DNA of 12,932 nucleotides from an uncultured Comamonadaceae bacterium (GTDB lineage: Bacteria > Pseudomonadota > Gammaproteobacteria > Burkholderiales > Burkholderiaceae_C): positions 1-12,932 of the forward strand of contig CALBWZ010000427.1 in NCBI GenBank assembly GCA_937893415.1, given 5' to 3'. Positions within the stretch are counted from its first letter, which is position 1, and each line of letters starts with the position of its first letter. Both the position numbers and the translations under genes were made by a program. The notes below the pieces were generated by a model. That model searched no databases. It was not told the DNA's origin and was given only the letters and a program-made list of their open reading frames with translations. Shown here piece by piece: positions 1-7,459 of this stretch.

Positions 1-37
1 TGCCTTTGTCCAAAACTGTACCCAAGCCGCTGCTTAA
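1..37 (+). CDS. 3' tail of an upstream gene, possibly dapC
   Basis: One frame reads A-F-V-Q-N-C-T-Q-A-A-A and then TAA at 35-37; the rest of the gene lies left of the window. In Burkholderiales the succinyldiaminopimelate aminotransferase gene dapC often precedes dapD, and DapC proteins tend to end in a helix running into a short I-V-A-F-type tail, which this piece resembles. Eleven residues cannot prove identity, so the dapC suggestion is inference from context. The 82 nt between this stop and dapD hold no clear promoter or terminator. Confidence 0.4.
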   Translation, partial: AFVQNCTQAAA

Positions 38-110
38 GCCAAAAAAAAGCAAGCCAAAGCGTGCGCCAAACAAAGCCCACGGCCCCTATTTCTGACTTTT
101 AAATTTATCT

Positions 111-114
111 GGAG
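111..114 (+). promoter_or_regulatory. Ribosome binding site of dapD
   Basis: GGAG lies 5 nt before the ATG at 120. It supports that start codon and is one of the few clear Shine-Dalgarno sequences in this window. Confidence 0.7.
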
Positions 115-119
115 CTCCT

Positions 120-944
120 ATGACACAGCAACTACAAAACATCATCGACACCGCTTGGGAAGACCGCGCCAACCTGTCGCCCACCAACGCACCTAAAGAA
201 GTGGTCGACGCTGTAGAACATGCCATTGTGGGCTTGAACAACGGCACATTGCGAGTGGCCACCCGCGAAAGCGTTGGCCAATGGACCACACACCAATGGC
301 TCAAAAAAGCGGTGTTGCTGTCATTTCGCTTGAACGACAACAAGTTAATGGCTGCAGGCGACTTGGGTTTTTACGACAAAGTAAAAACCAAATTCTCCAA
401 CATCAGCCCAGAAGCCATGGCAGCCAGCGGTGTGCGCGTTGTACCACCAGCCGTGGCACGTCGCGGCAGCTTTATCGCCAAGGGCGCTGTACTCATGCCC
501 TCATACGTCAACATTGGCGCCTATGTAGGCGAGTCCACCATGGTTGACACTTGGGCCACTGTAGGCTCATGTGCGCAAATTGGCGCCAACGTTCACCTAT
601 CGGGCGGCGTCGGCATTGGCGGTGTACTGGAGCCCTTGCAGGCCAACCCGACCATCATCGAAGACAACTGCTTTATTGGCGCGCGGTCTGAAGTGGTTGA
701 AGGCGTGATTGTTGAAGAAAACTCAGTCATCTCCATGGGTGTGTACATTGGTCAGAGCACCAAGATTTACGACCGCGCTACAGGCGAAGTGACCTATGGC
801 CGCATTCCTGCAGGCTCGGTGGTGGTCAGCGGCAACCTGCCATCCGCTGACGGCAAATACAGCTTGTACTGTGCCGTCATCGTCAAGCGGGTAGACGCCA
901 AGACACGCGCCAAAACCAGCCTCAACGAACTACTGCGCGATTAA
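120..944 (+). CDS. dapD: 2,3,4,5-tetrahydropyridine-2,6-dicarboxylate N-succinyltransferase
   Basis: DapD transfers succinyl from succinyl-CoA to tetrahydrodipicolinate in the cytoplasm, a committed step of the succinylase route to meso-diaminopimelate and lysine. The protein has 274 residues, the same length as E. coli DapD. An alpha-helical N-terminal domain (about 1-105) is followed by left-handed beta-helix hexapeptide repeats (about 113-240), seen as G-A-V-L-M-P, N-I-G-A-Y-V, C-A-Q-I-G-A and similar turns. The segment [12 protein letters not shown] (138-149) carries the conserved Asp143 region. [15 protein letters not shown] (228-242) is the typical end of the helix. The ATG is backed by GGAG. 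dapE follows after 20 nt, so the two are probably co-transcribed. Family members act as trimers. No anomaly was seen. Confidence 0.97.
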   Translation: MTQQLQNIIDTAWEDRANLSPTNAPKEVVDAVEHAIVGLNNGTLRVATRESVGQWTTHQWLKKAVLLSFRLNDNKLMAAGDLGFYDKVKTKFSNISPEAMAASGVRVVPPAVARRGSFIAKGAVLMPSYVNIGAYVGESTMVDTWATVGSCAQIGANVHLSGGVGIGGVLEPLQANPTIIEDNCFIGARSEVVEGVIVEENSVISMGVYIGQSTKIYDRATGEVTYGRIPAGSVVVSGNLPSADGKYSLYCAVIVKRVDAKTRAKTSLNELLRD

Positions 945-964
945 ATTTTTCGCCCCAAAACTCC

Positions 965-2134
965 ATGTACGACGCACTCACCCTGACCGAGGCATTGCTG
1001 GCCAAAGCATCAGTCACGCCACTAGACCTTGGCTGTCAAGATTTGCTGGCAACTCAATTGCAGCCCCTGGGGTTTGAGTGCGAGCGCATGGTGTTTGGTG
1101 AAGGTGCGTTGCAAGTGCACAACTTGTGGGCGAAATTTACCGCCCCGGCGTTGGCCAGCGGTGAACCAGCGCCCCTGCTGGTCTTTGCTGGACACACCGA
1201 TGTGGTGCCTACGGGCCCAGTCCAGGCGTGGGACAGCAACCCGTTTGTTCCCACGCACAGGGACGGCAAGTTGTATGGACGTGGTGCCAGCGACATGAAA
1301 GCCTCTTTGGCTGCCATGGTGGTGGCCGTACGCGAATTTCGCGCCAGCCACTCAACAGCCCCACTGTCGATTGCTTTTTTAATCACCAGCGACGAAGAAG
1401 GCCCAGCCAAACACGGCACTGTCGAGGTCTGCAAGGCCTTGACCGCACGAGGCGAGCGCCTGGATTTTTGCATTGTGGGAGAACCAACATCCATAGAGCG
1501 CACCGGCGACATGATTAAAAACGGCAGGCGTGGCAGCATGAGTGGACGTCTAACCGTCAAAGGTGTGCAAGGCCACATTGCCTACCCACATTTGGCGCGC
1601 AACCCCATTCACCAAGCAGCCCCGGTGCTGGCCATACTGGCCGGCGAGGTGTGGGACCAAGGCAACGCTTTTTTCCCACCTACCAGTTGGCAGATCAGTA
1701 ACATTCATGGCGGCACAGGTGCCAGCAATGTCATTCCTGGTGAAGTCGTGATTGACTTTAACTTTCGCTTTTGCTCGGACAACACGCCTGAGCAGCTGCA
1801 AACACGTGTGCATGCCATCTTGGATGACAACGGTCTAGAGTATGACTTGACGTGGTCTGTCAGCGGCATGCCTTTTTTAACCGCGCCTGGCCCTTTGGTG
1901 CATGCTGTCCAAGAAGCCATTCGCAGAGTTGCAGGTATTGAAACCCAGCTCTCCACCACTGGCGGCACCAGCGATGGGCGTTTTATCGCGCAAATTTGCG
2001 CGCAAGTCATAGAGCTAGGCCCACCCAACGCCACGATTCACAAAATCAACGAATACGTGGCTGTGGCCGACATTGAGCCACTCAAAAATATGTACCGCGA
2101 AGCCCTGGTGGCGCTTGCGGCACAGTCAACCTAA
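965..2134 (+). CDS. dapE: Succinyl-diaminopimelate desuccinylase
   Basis: DapE hydrolyses N-succinyl-LL-diaminopimelate to LL-diaminopimelate and succinate; it is a dinuclear zinc M20 peptidase-family enzyme of the cytoplasm. All metal and catalytic residues are visible at a constant +10 offset from E. coli DapE: His77 and Asp79 (G-H-T-D-V-V-P), Asp110 (G-R-G-A-S-D-M-K), Glu144/Glu145 (S-D-E-E-G), Glu173 (V-G-E-P-T) and His359 (A-T-I-H-K-I-N-E). The dimerisation (lid) domain spans roughly 187-300 and includes G-R-R-G-S and [13 protein letters not shown]. Length is 389 residues against about 375 usual. The start at 965 agrees with the family N-terminus, although no Shine-Dalgarno is visible before it; coupling to dapD 20 nt upstream may help. 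A new promoter begins just after its stop. Confidence 0.97.
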   Translation: MYDALTLTEALLAKASVTPLDLGCQDLLATQLQPLGFECERMVFGEGALQVHNLWAKFTAPALASGEPAPLLVFAGHTDVVPTGPVQAWDSNPFVPTHRDGKLYGRGASDMKASLAAMVVAVREFRASHSTAPLSIAFLITSDEEGPAKHGTVEVCKALTARGERLDFCIVGEPTSIERTGDMIKNGRRGSMSGRLTVKGVQGHIAYPHLARNPIHQAAPVLAILAGEVWDQGNAFFPPTSWQISNIHGGTGASNVIPGEVVIDFNFRFCSDNTPEQLQTRVHAILDDNGLEYDLTWSVSGMPFLTAPGPLVHAVQEAIRRVAGIETQLSTTGGTSDGRFIAQICAQVIELGPPNATIHKINEYVAVADIEPLKNMYREALVALAAQST

Positions 2135-2148
2135 CGACACCTGCCATT

Positions 2149-2157
2149 TGCTATAAT
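2149..2157 (+). promoter_or_regulatory. Extended -10 promoter in front of infA
   Basis: TGCTATAAT is a perfect extended -10 element (TG at 2149-2150, TATAAT at 2152-2157), placed 15 nt after the dapE stop. No convincing -35 hexamer lies 16-18 nt upstream, as is common for extended -10 promoters. Transcription would start near 2164, leaving a leader of about 94 nt before the infA ATG at 2258. The prediction is from sequence only. Confidence 0.65.
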
Positions 2158-2163
2158 GAAAGG

Positions 2164-2257
2164 CTTTGCCAGATGTCTCACTTCGGGGCATGCGCAAGGA
2201 CTTATTGCCTACCGGGTCACCGACACGGCAACACATTACGGGATTTAAGGAATTTAC
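2164..2257 (+). promoter_or_regulatory. Possibly structured 5' leader of infA
   Basis: The inferred leader can form a 7-pair hairpin, 2173-2179 with 2185-2191 (including G-U pairs, 5-nt loop). A second stem pairs 2205-2209 with 2227-2231 (TTGCC/GGCAA) and encloses a short CGG-GTCA-CCG hairpin at 2213-2222. The ribosome binding site AAGGA (2247-2251) remains single-stranded in this fold, 6 nt before the ATG. I do not recognise a known Rfam motif. A thermosensitive or cold-shock leader is conceivable because infA is cold-induced in E. coli, but that is speculation. Confidence 0.3.
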
Positions 2258-2509
2258 ATGGCAAAAGACGACCTGATTGAGATGATGGGCATCGTCAACG
2301 AGGTGTTACCTGACTCACGCTACCGCGTGACGCTTGATAACGGGCACCAGCTTATCGCCTACTCAGCAGGCAAAATGCGTAAAAACCATATCCGGATTTT
2401 GGCGGGTGACCGTGTGACCCTAGAAATTTCCCCTTACGACCTGTCCAAAGGCCGCATCAGTTTCCGCCACATTGAAGGCCGTGGGCCCATGACACCACGT
2501 CGCCGCTGA
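2258..2509 (+). CDS. infA: Translation initiation factor IF-1, long paralogue
   Basis: IF-1 binds the A site of the 30S subunit during initiation and is essentially one OB-fold. The 83 residues match IF-1 well: [11 protein letters not shown] at the start, the [11 protein letters not shown] core at 38-48, and the [13 protein letters not shown] segment near the end. IF-1 is usually about 72 residues; this copy adds a basic, proline- and arginine-containing tail after residue 71 (ending P-M-T-P-R-R-R). Burkholderiales are known to carry a second, longer infA outside the ribosomal protein cluster, and this copy, away from any ribosomal genes, is most likely that paralogue. AAGGA at 2247-2251 supports the start. 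Own promoter and leader lie upstream. Confidence 0.93.
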   Translation: MAKDDLIEMMGIVNEVLPDSRYRVTLDNGHQLIAYSAGKMRKNHIRILAGDRVTLEISPYDLSKGRISFRHIEGRGPMTPRRR

Positions 2510-2528
2510 AGTTTCAGCGACAACTTGC

Positions 2529-2548
2529 CGGCTGCTGTCACGCAGCCG
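2529..2548 (+). other. Perfect 7-bp hairpin between infA and prmB
   Basis: CGGCTGC at 2529-2535 pairs with GCAGCCG at 2542-2548 around a 6-nt loop, 20 nt after the infA stop. No T-run follows, so it is not a standard intrinsic terminator on either strand. It could act as an mRNA 3' stabiliser or attenuating structure for infA, with partial read-through into prmB. Confidence 0.4.
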
Positions 2549-2603
2549 AGCCAACACAGCACGTGTGACTGCCTTTGGTTGATGCGGACTCTCCTTAACC
2601 TCA

Positions 2604-3524
2604 GTGACTATCACCATGCAACTTCACCAACTCATCGCCAACAGCCAGGCCGCATTTGAAGCGGCTAATTTGGTGTACGGCCACGGCACAACCAACGCCA
2701 GAGACGAAGCTATTTGGCTTGTCTTATGGCGCTTGGATTTACCGCTTGACATTGACATCAACGAACCCCAGTACGCTGAACGTGAGCTGACGGCTGACGA
2801 GGTGCTCAGCGTTGACACATTGATTGAAGAACGTATTACGACGCGAAAACCAGCGGCCTACCTCACACAGCAAGCTTGGCTTCAAGGCGTCTCCTTTTAC
2901 ATAGACGAGCGCGCCATTGTGCCGCGTAGCTTTATTGCCGAGGCACTGGCCTACGGCCATATCGATGACTGGCTGCCCACGCTGCCCAAGCGTGTGCTGG
3001 ACTTGTGCACTGGCAATGCAAGCTTGGCCATATTGTCTGCGCTGGCTTACCCCGACGCGCACGTGGACGCGGCTGATATAGATGCGCTGGCATTGGAAGT
3101 AGCCGCTATCAATGTCACACAACACGCGATGACCGCGCGCATCAGCCTGCACACCTCAGACGGCTTGGCACACGTACCCGGTGGCTACGACCTGGTGTTG
3201 TGCAACCCGCCCTATGTCAACCAAACCAGCATGCAGGCATTGCCTGCCGAGTACTTGGCTGAACCAGCGCTGGCGTTGGCTGGTGGCTTGGACGGCATGG
3301 ACTTTATTCGCCCGATGATGGCCGCGATGCCCGCCGTGTTGAACGACGGCGGCGCACTGGTTTTAGAAATCGGCTTCGAACGCGAACACTTTGAACGCGC
3401 CTTTCCAAACCTCAACCCTATTTGGTTGCCCACCAGCGCTGGCGATGACCTCGTGCTGTTGCTGACCAAAGATATGTTCGATACACACCTACCCGTTTTA
3501 CAAGAGCCCACCCCCACCACATGA
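2604..3524 (+). CDS. prmB: Ribosomal protein L3 N5-glutamine methyltransferase
   Basis: PrmB methylates a glutamine of ribosomal protein L3 with S-adenosylmethionine. At 306 residues it matches the E. coli protein (310). An N-terminal helical substrate-binding domain (about 1-110) carries the PrmB-type stretch L-V-Y-G-H-G-T-T-N-A-R-D-E-A (23-36), which separates it from the release-factor enzyme PrmC. The Rossmann domain shows V-L-D-L-C-T-G-N (131-138, motif I), A-D-I-D (157-160, motif II) and the glutamine-contacting N-P-P-Y (201-204). The frame opens with GTG at 2604, but an ATG at 2616 (M-Q-L-H-Q-L) is equally plausible; neither has a clear Shine-Dalgarno. Its stop overlaps the next start in ATGA, so translation of the ABC-F gene is probably coupled. 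Confidence 0.93.
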   Translation: MTITMQLHQLIANSQAAFEAANLVYGHGTTNARDEAIWLVLWRLDLPLDIDINEPQYAERELTADEVLSVDTLIEERITTRKPAAYLTQQAWLQGVSFYIDERAIVPRSFIAEALAYGHIDDWLPTLPKRVLDLCTGNASLAILSALAYPDAHVDAADIDALALEVAAINVTQHAMTARISLHTSDGLAHVPGGYDLVLCNPPYVNQTSMQALPAEYLAEPALALAGGLDGMDFIRPMMAAMPAVLNDGGALVLEIGFEREHFERAFPNLNPIWLPTSAGDDLVLLLTKDMFDTHLPVLQEPTPTT

Positions 3525-5542
3525 TTACGCTGACCGACCTCACCGTGCGCCGAGGCACCAAGGTGCTGCTAGACAAGGCCAACCTTACAATCCACCCAGG
3601 TGAAAAAGCCTCCCTGATTGGACGCAATGGCGCGGGCAAGTCCACCTTGTTTGCGTTGCTGACCGGTGACTTGACTGAAGACGGCGGCGAATGGTTTATG
3701 CCTAAGTCTTGGCGCTTGGCACAAGTGGCCCAAAATATGCCTGAGACAGAAGAGTCCGCCACAGACTTTGTATTGGCAGGCGACACCCGCTTGGTCGAAT
3801 GCAACCAACAACTGGCATTGGCAGAAGAAAGTGGCGACGGCGAAGCCATTGGCATGGCCTACGCCGACTTGTCCGATGCTGGCGCTTTTGATGCGCAGTC
3901 TAGGGCACAAACATTGATTATGGGCTTGGGTTTTTCTGTAGCCGAACTCAACAACCCAGTGAACAGCTTTTCAGGCGGATGGCGCATGCGCCTGCAACTG
4001 GCCCGCGCTCTGATGTGCCCTGCCGATTTGATGCTGCTGGACGAGCCGACCAACCACTTGGACTTAGACGCGCTGGTGTGGCTTGAAGCTTGGCTCAAAC
4101 GGTATGAGGGCACGATGCTCATCATCAGCCACGACCGAGAATTTTTAGATGCCGTTACCCGCGTCACGGTGAACTTAGACAACGCACAACTGACACGATT
4201 TGGCGGCAACTACTCCACGTTTGAAGACGTGCGCGCGCAACAACTGACGCTGCAACAAGCCGCATTCTCTAAACAGCAAGACCGCATTGCGCACTTACAG
4301 CTGTTCATTGACCGCTTCAAGGCCAAAGCCTCTAAAGCCAAGCAAGCGCAAAGCCGTGTAAAAGCGCTGGAACGCATGGAGCGCGTCGCACAAGTGATCA
4401 CAGCCGCTGATTTTACGTTTGAATTTAAAGAGCCGGCCACATTGCCCAACCCCATGATCACGATTCGTGACGCCGTGGTGGGCTACACCGCCAGCGACGG
4501 CACTCAAACACCCATCGTTGGCGGTATCACCCGCTCGGTTGTGGCTGGACAGCGCATTGGTTTGCTGGGTGCCAACGGCCAGGGTAAATCAACCTTGGTG
4601 AAGACCATTGCCGGCGCGCTGAAGACCTTAAGCGGTGAGTTTGCCGAAGGTAAGGGCCTGTCGGTCGGCTACTTCGCCCAACAAGAACTCGATGTGCTGC
4701 AAGTCAAAGACTCACCGTTGGAGCATATGATCGCGCTGGCAAAAAAATTGGGGATCAATGCGCGTGAACAAGAGTTGCGTGACTTCTTAGGCAGCTTTCG
4801 CTTTGTTGGCGCTATGGTTGGGCAGACTGTTGGCACCATGAGCGGCGGCGAAAAAGCGCGCTTGGTGTTGGCCATGGTCGTGTACCAGCGACCCAACCTG
4901 TTGTTACTCGATGAGCCAACCAACCACTTAGACCTCACCACGCGCGAGGCACTGGCCATGGCGCTCAACGCCTTTAGCGGAACCGTTATGTTGGTCAGCC
5001 ACGACCGCGCTTTGTTGCGCAGCGTGTGTGACGACTTCTGGCTGGTTGCAAAAGGCGGCATCACCGAATTTGAAGGTGACTTGGACGACTACCAGGTCTA
5101 TTTGCTTGATCAAGCCAAACAACAACGCGAAGCCGCCAACAAGGCCGCTAACAAAGCAGCCAAACAAGCCATTAGCAACGCGGCAGCGCCAGTCATTGCA
5201 ACACCAGTACCCGTCGTCAAGGCGGCTGTGCCGGCAACGCAGGATGACAGTGACAGCCGAGTGAATCAGGGCGAAAAGCGCCGTGAACTGGCTGCAAAAC
5301 GCCAAGCAATAGCGTCACAGACCAAGCCATTTCAACAGCAAATAACAGCGGCTGAAACCAACATGGCCAAACTCGAACTGGAGCGTGACGCGCTGAACGG
5401 TGAACTGTTGGCGTTGCCGAGCGCCGACAAGCTGGCCGACATTGGTAGACGCCTCAAAGGCATTGACGATGAACTCGCTGGTGCAGAAACCAAGTGGTTA
5501 GAAGCGTCTCAAGCCATAGAAGCGCTGACCGAGCAAGCTTAG
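3521..5542 (+). CDS. yheS: ABC-F family ATPase, YheS-like
   Basis: ABC-F proteins are soluble twin ATPases that bind the ribosomal E site and modulate translation; they are not transporters. The 673 residues align along their length with E. coli YheS (637). Domain 1: Walker A G-R-N-G-A-G-K-S (34-41), signature F-S-G-G-W (150-154), Walker B L-L-D-E-P (172-176), H-switch S-H-D (203-205). The linker (about 230-300) is rich in Gln, Lys and Arg and contains F-K-A-K-A-S-K-A-K-Q-A-Q-S-R, typical of the P-site tRNA interaction motif. Domain 2: Walker A G-A-N-G-Q-G-K-S (350-357), signature M-S-G-G-E (440-444), Walker B L-L-D-E-P (462-466), S-H-D (493-495). An alanine-rich spacer (about 535-570) leads to a C-terminal coiled coil (about 580-670). 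It starts inside the prmB stop (ATGA), fitting a role at the ribosome beside PrmB and IF-1. Confidence 0.94.
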   Translation: MITLTDLTVRRGTKVLLDKANLTIHPGEKASLIGRNGAGKSTLFALLTGDLTEDGGEWFMPKSWRLAQVAQNMPETEESATDFVLAGDTRLVECNQQLALAEESGDGEAIGMAYADLSDAGAFDAQSRAQTLIMGLGFSVAELNNPVNSFSGGWRMRLQLARALMCPADLMLLDEPTNHLDLDALVWLEAWLKRYEGTMLIISHDREFLDAVTRVTVNLDNAQLTRFGGNYSTFEDVRAQQLTLQQAAFSKQQDRIAHLQLFIDRFKAKASKAKQAQSRVKALERMERVAQVITAADFTFEFKEPATLPNPMITIRDAVVGYTASDGTQTPIVGGITRSVVAGQRIGLLGANGQGKSTLVKTIAGALKTLSGEFAEGKGLSVGYFAQQELDVLQVKDSPLEHMIALAKKLGINAREQELRDFLGSFRFVGAMVGQTVGTMSGGEKARLVLAMVVYQRPNLLLLDEPTNHLDLTTREALAMALNAFSGTVMLVSHDRALLRSVCDDFWLVAKGGITEFEGDLDDYQVYLLDQAKQQREAANKAANKAAKQAISNAAAPVIATPVPVVKAAVPATQDDSDSRVNQGEKRRELAAKRQAIASQTKPFQQQITAAETNMAKLELERDALNGELLALPSADKLADIGRRLKGIDDELAGAETKWLEASQAIEALTEQA

Positions 5543-5597
5543 CCAAGCGAGACGAGTTGACACAACGCACACGGCTTAACAGCTGTGCGCGCACCCT

Positions 5598-6524
5598 CTA
5601 AGACTCGCCTCGTTTGCGCTGCATCATGAGCAGCTTCAAACGCTCAAACTCTTCGTCACTGATACCCATTTCGTCTTGCAGTGTGGTGAGGAAGCTAAGC
5701 TCAGCATCCGTCAACACACCGTCACTTAAAGCAGCCGTAACTTGGGCTTGGAACTCACGCTTTCGCCTGGCCATTTGGACAGAGAAAGATGAAGCCAAGA
5801 TACCCGTCAGCAAGGCCACCGTACACACCCCCAAAATGGCCACCAAACCGCCAAGCAACTTGCCTAAAGGGGTAACTGGAGACACGTCGCCATAACCCAC
5901 TGTTGTGAGGGTTATGACGCCCCACCACATGGCATCTGGAATGGAACCAAAGTATTCGGGCTGGGCATTGTGCTCTACCAAATGAAGCAAGGTTGACGCC
6001 AACACCAACACCACCCCAAGCACATAAAAAGACGCGATAAAAGCACGGCGCTCCTCGAATATTGCTCGCCCTAAATCTTGCAACGCATACGAGTAGTGGC
6101 TGAACTTTAAGATGCGCAACAACCGAATGGCGCGCAGACTTCTCAAGTCAATGCCAGGCATAAAGACAACCAACAGTGAAGGCAAAATAGCCAACAGGTC
6201 TACCAGCCCATACAGGCTGACCATGTAGCGCATACGCTGACGCAATGCCATGTCTGCTTGCGGCGCTTTTTCAGCAATAGCCCACACGCGCAGCACATAC
6301 TCCACCGTAAAGACGGATACAGAAAACACTTCGAAAGCATCAAAAGCAATGCTGTATGCGGCATAAATGCGGGGTACAGACTCAGCAATGACAGCCATGA
6401 TGTTGGCCATCACCAGCACCATGAGGAAGCCGTTGAACCACTTGGCGAGTTTGTCGCCAGGGTCTGCGCGCTCAAGTATGGCGAATACGCGCGCCCGGCT
6501 CATGTGCTCATTGAGCAACACCAT
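5598..6524 (-). CDS. Voltage-gated potassium channel-like protein
   Basis: A six-transmembrane cation channel of the Kv type in the inner membrane. Predicted S1 (about 30-50), S2 (61-82), S3 (104-123), then an S4 voltage sensor with positive residues every third position: Arg128, Arg131, Arg134, Arg137, Lys140. After S5 (about 162-184) the pore helix and filter T-T-V-G-Y-G-D (207-213) define K+ selectivity, and S6 spans about 221-248. The 308 residues end in a short cytoplasmic acidic-helical tail (about 265-300). The start ATG overlaps the ldcA-like stop by one base (TGATG), which suggests translational coupling; M8 (6503) is a weaker alternative start. The gene is the last of the minus-strand chain and converges on yheS. 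Physiological role unknown; control of membrane potential is the usual suggestion. Confidence 0.9.
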   Translation of the reverse strand: MVLLNEHMSRARVFAILERADPGDKLAKWFNGFLMVLVMANIMAVIAESVPRIYAAYSIAFDAFEVFSVSVFTVEYVLRVWAIAEKAPQADMALRQRMRYMVSLYGLVDLLAILPSLLVVFMPGIDLRSLRAIRLLRILKFSHYSYALQDLGRAIFEERRAFIASFYVLGVVLVLASTLLHLVEHNAQPEYFGSIPDAMWWGVITLTTVGYGDVSPVTPLGKLLGGLVAILGVCTVALLTGILASSFSVQMARRKREFQAQVTAALSDGVLTDAELSFLTTLQDEMGISDEEFERLKLLMMQRKRGES

Positions 6525-7459
6525 CAGCTGCTATGCGTGTCCGAGTGATCGTGCGACCAGAATACAAGCGCCTCTTTGGCCTGGACCATCACGTCAACCG
6601 TCTTACCGACAGGCAACATCACTTTGGTGCTCACATGGCCGTGCGGCAACTGGGTGAGTACGCGCGCCTTGGTGTTTGCACGCAGCCACTGCACCACTGT
6701 TTTCATGGCAAAGCCTTTGTCTTGTGAACTGGCGGTAAAGCGGTTGAATGCACCCAACATAATGACTTTTTGCTGTGCCAGCACACCCGCGTGCAACAAC
6801 TGTGACAACATGCGCTCCACGCGGTAAGGCGGCTCGGCCACATCTTCTAAAAACAACGCGCCACTGCTCACTTTGGGTAAGTAAGGTGTGCCCACCATAG
6901 AACACACCATAGACAGATTGCCGCCCCACAGTGTGAGGTCTTGGTAGCCGAACTCTGTGGGGTCGTCTTTGCCAATGCGCCAGCCTGTGCCTTCGGCCAT
7001 GCCGCTGATGACATCGTTGAAACAAGCCAAGGTGATCTCATCAATGCCGCCATCGGCATCGGCGCGCCCAAAGTCCTCTATCAAGGCGGGACCAGCCCAC
7101 GTGCTGCGGCCTGTTTGTGCCATCACAGCCAAGCTCAACGCCGTCATGTCGCTAAAACCCACCCACTCCGTGCCCTTGTCTATAGACTTGGCAATGGCTT
7201 TGTAAGGCAGTTGCCCTAACAAACGGCTGATACCGTAGCCGCCGCGCGTGGTCATGACCACGTCTGCGCCACTGGCTGCTGCGCGCTTGATGGCGCTGAG
7301 GCGCTGCACATCGTCACCAGCAAATCGGGTGCTGCGGCTCAATACGTCTTGGTCAATTTCCAAGGTGTGACCTTGAGCCATTAAACGTGCGATACCGCGC
7401 TTGTAAGCTGCTTTATCAAGTACCGATGAACTGGGAGAAAGAATATAGATGTGGCTCAT
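6524..7459 (-). CDS. ldcA: Muramoyltetrapeptide LD-carboxypeptidase (peptidase S66)
   Basis: LdcA removes the terminal D-Ala from cytoplasmic murein tetrapeptides during peptidoglycan recycling. The 311-residue protein has the S66 layout: an early glycine-rich R-G-G-Y-G (72-76), the nucleophile elbow G-F-S-D-M-T (101-106) with Ser103, Glu205 in L-F-L-E-D-V, and His275 in P-H-G-H-V-S-T. These match the Ser-Glu-His triad of the family in spacing. There is no signal peptide, in keeping with a cytoplasmic enzyme. Its ATG overlaps the stop of the upstream hydrolase frame (ATGA, 7456-7459) and its stop overlaps the channel start, so it is translated within the chain. The family also includes microcin C self-immunity proteins (MccF), but no microcin genes are nearby. 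Confidence 0.9.
   Translation of the reverse strand: MSHIYILSPSSSVLDKAAYKRGIARLMAQGHTLEIDQDVLSRSTRFAGDDVQRLSAIKRAAASGADVVMTTRGGYGISRLLGQLPYKAIAKSIDKGTEWVGFSDMTALSLAVMAQTGRSTWAGPALIEDFGRADADGGIDEITLACFNDVISGMAEGTGWRIGKDDPTEFGYQDLTLWGGNLSMVCSMVGTPYLPKVSSGALFLEDVAEPPYRVERMLSQLLHAGVLAQQKVIMLGAFNRFTASSQDKGFAMKTVVQWLRANTKARVLTQLPHGHVSTKVMLPVGKTVDVMVQAKEALVFWSHDHSDTHSS

Noticed and set aside
3521..5542. ABC-F gene as an antibiotic resistance determinant (ARE type)
   Set aside because: The full-length similarity is to the housekeeping YheS group, and it is coupled to prmB in a core gene cluster.
5585..5594. Perfect 10-bp palindrome GTGCGCGCAC between the convergent yheS and channel genes, considered as part of a bidirectional terminator
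   Set aside because: It has no loop and no T-run on either strand. An outer pairing of 5549-5557 with 5604-5612 is imperfect and has a loop of about 46 nt, so a terminator is not supported.
6524..7459. ldcA-like gene as a microcin C immunity gene (MccF)
   Set aside because: MccF is in the same S66 family, but no microcin precursor, MccB-type adenylase or exporter is nearby, and cell-wall recycling is the simpler reading.
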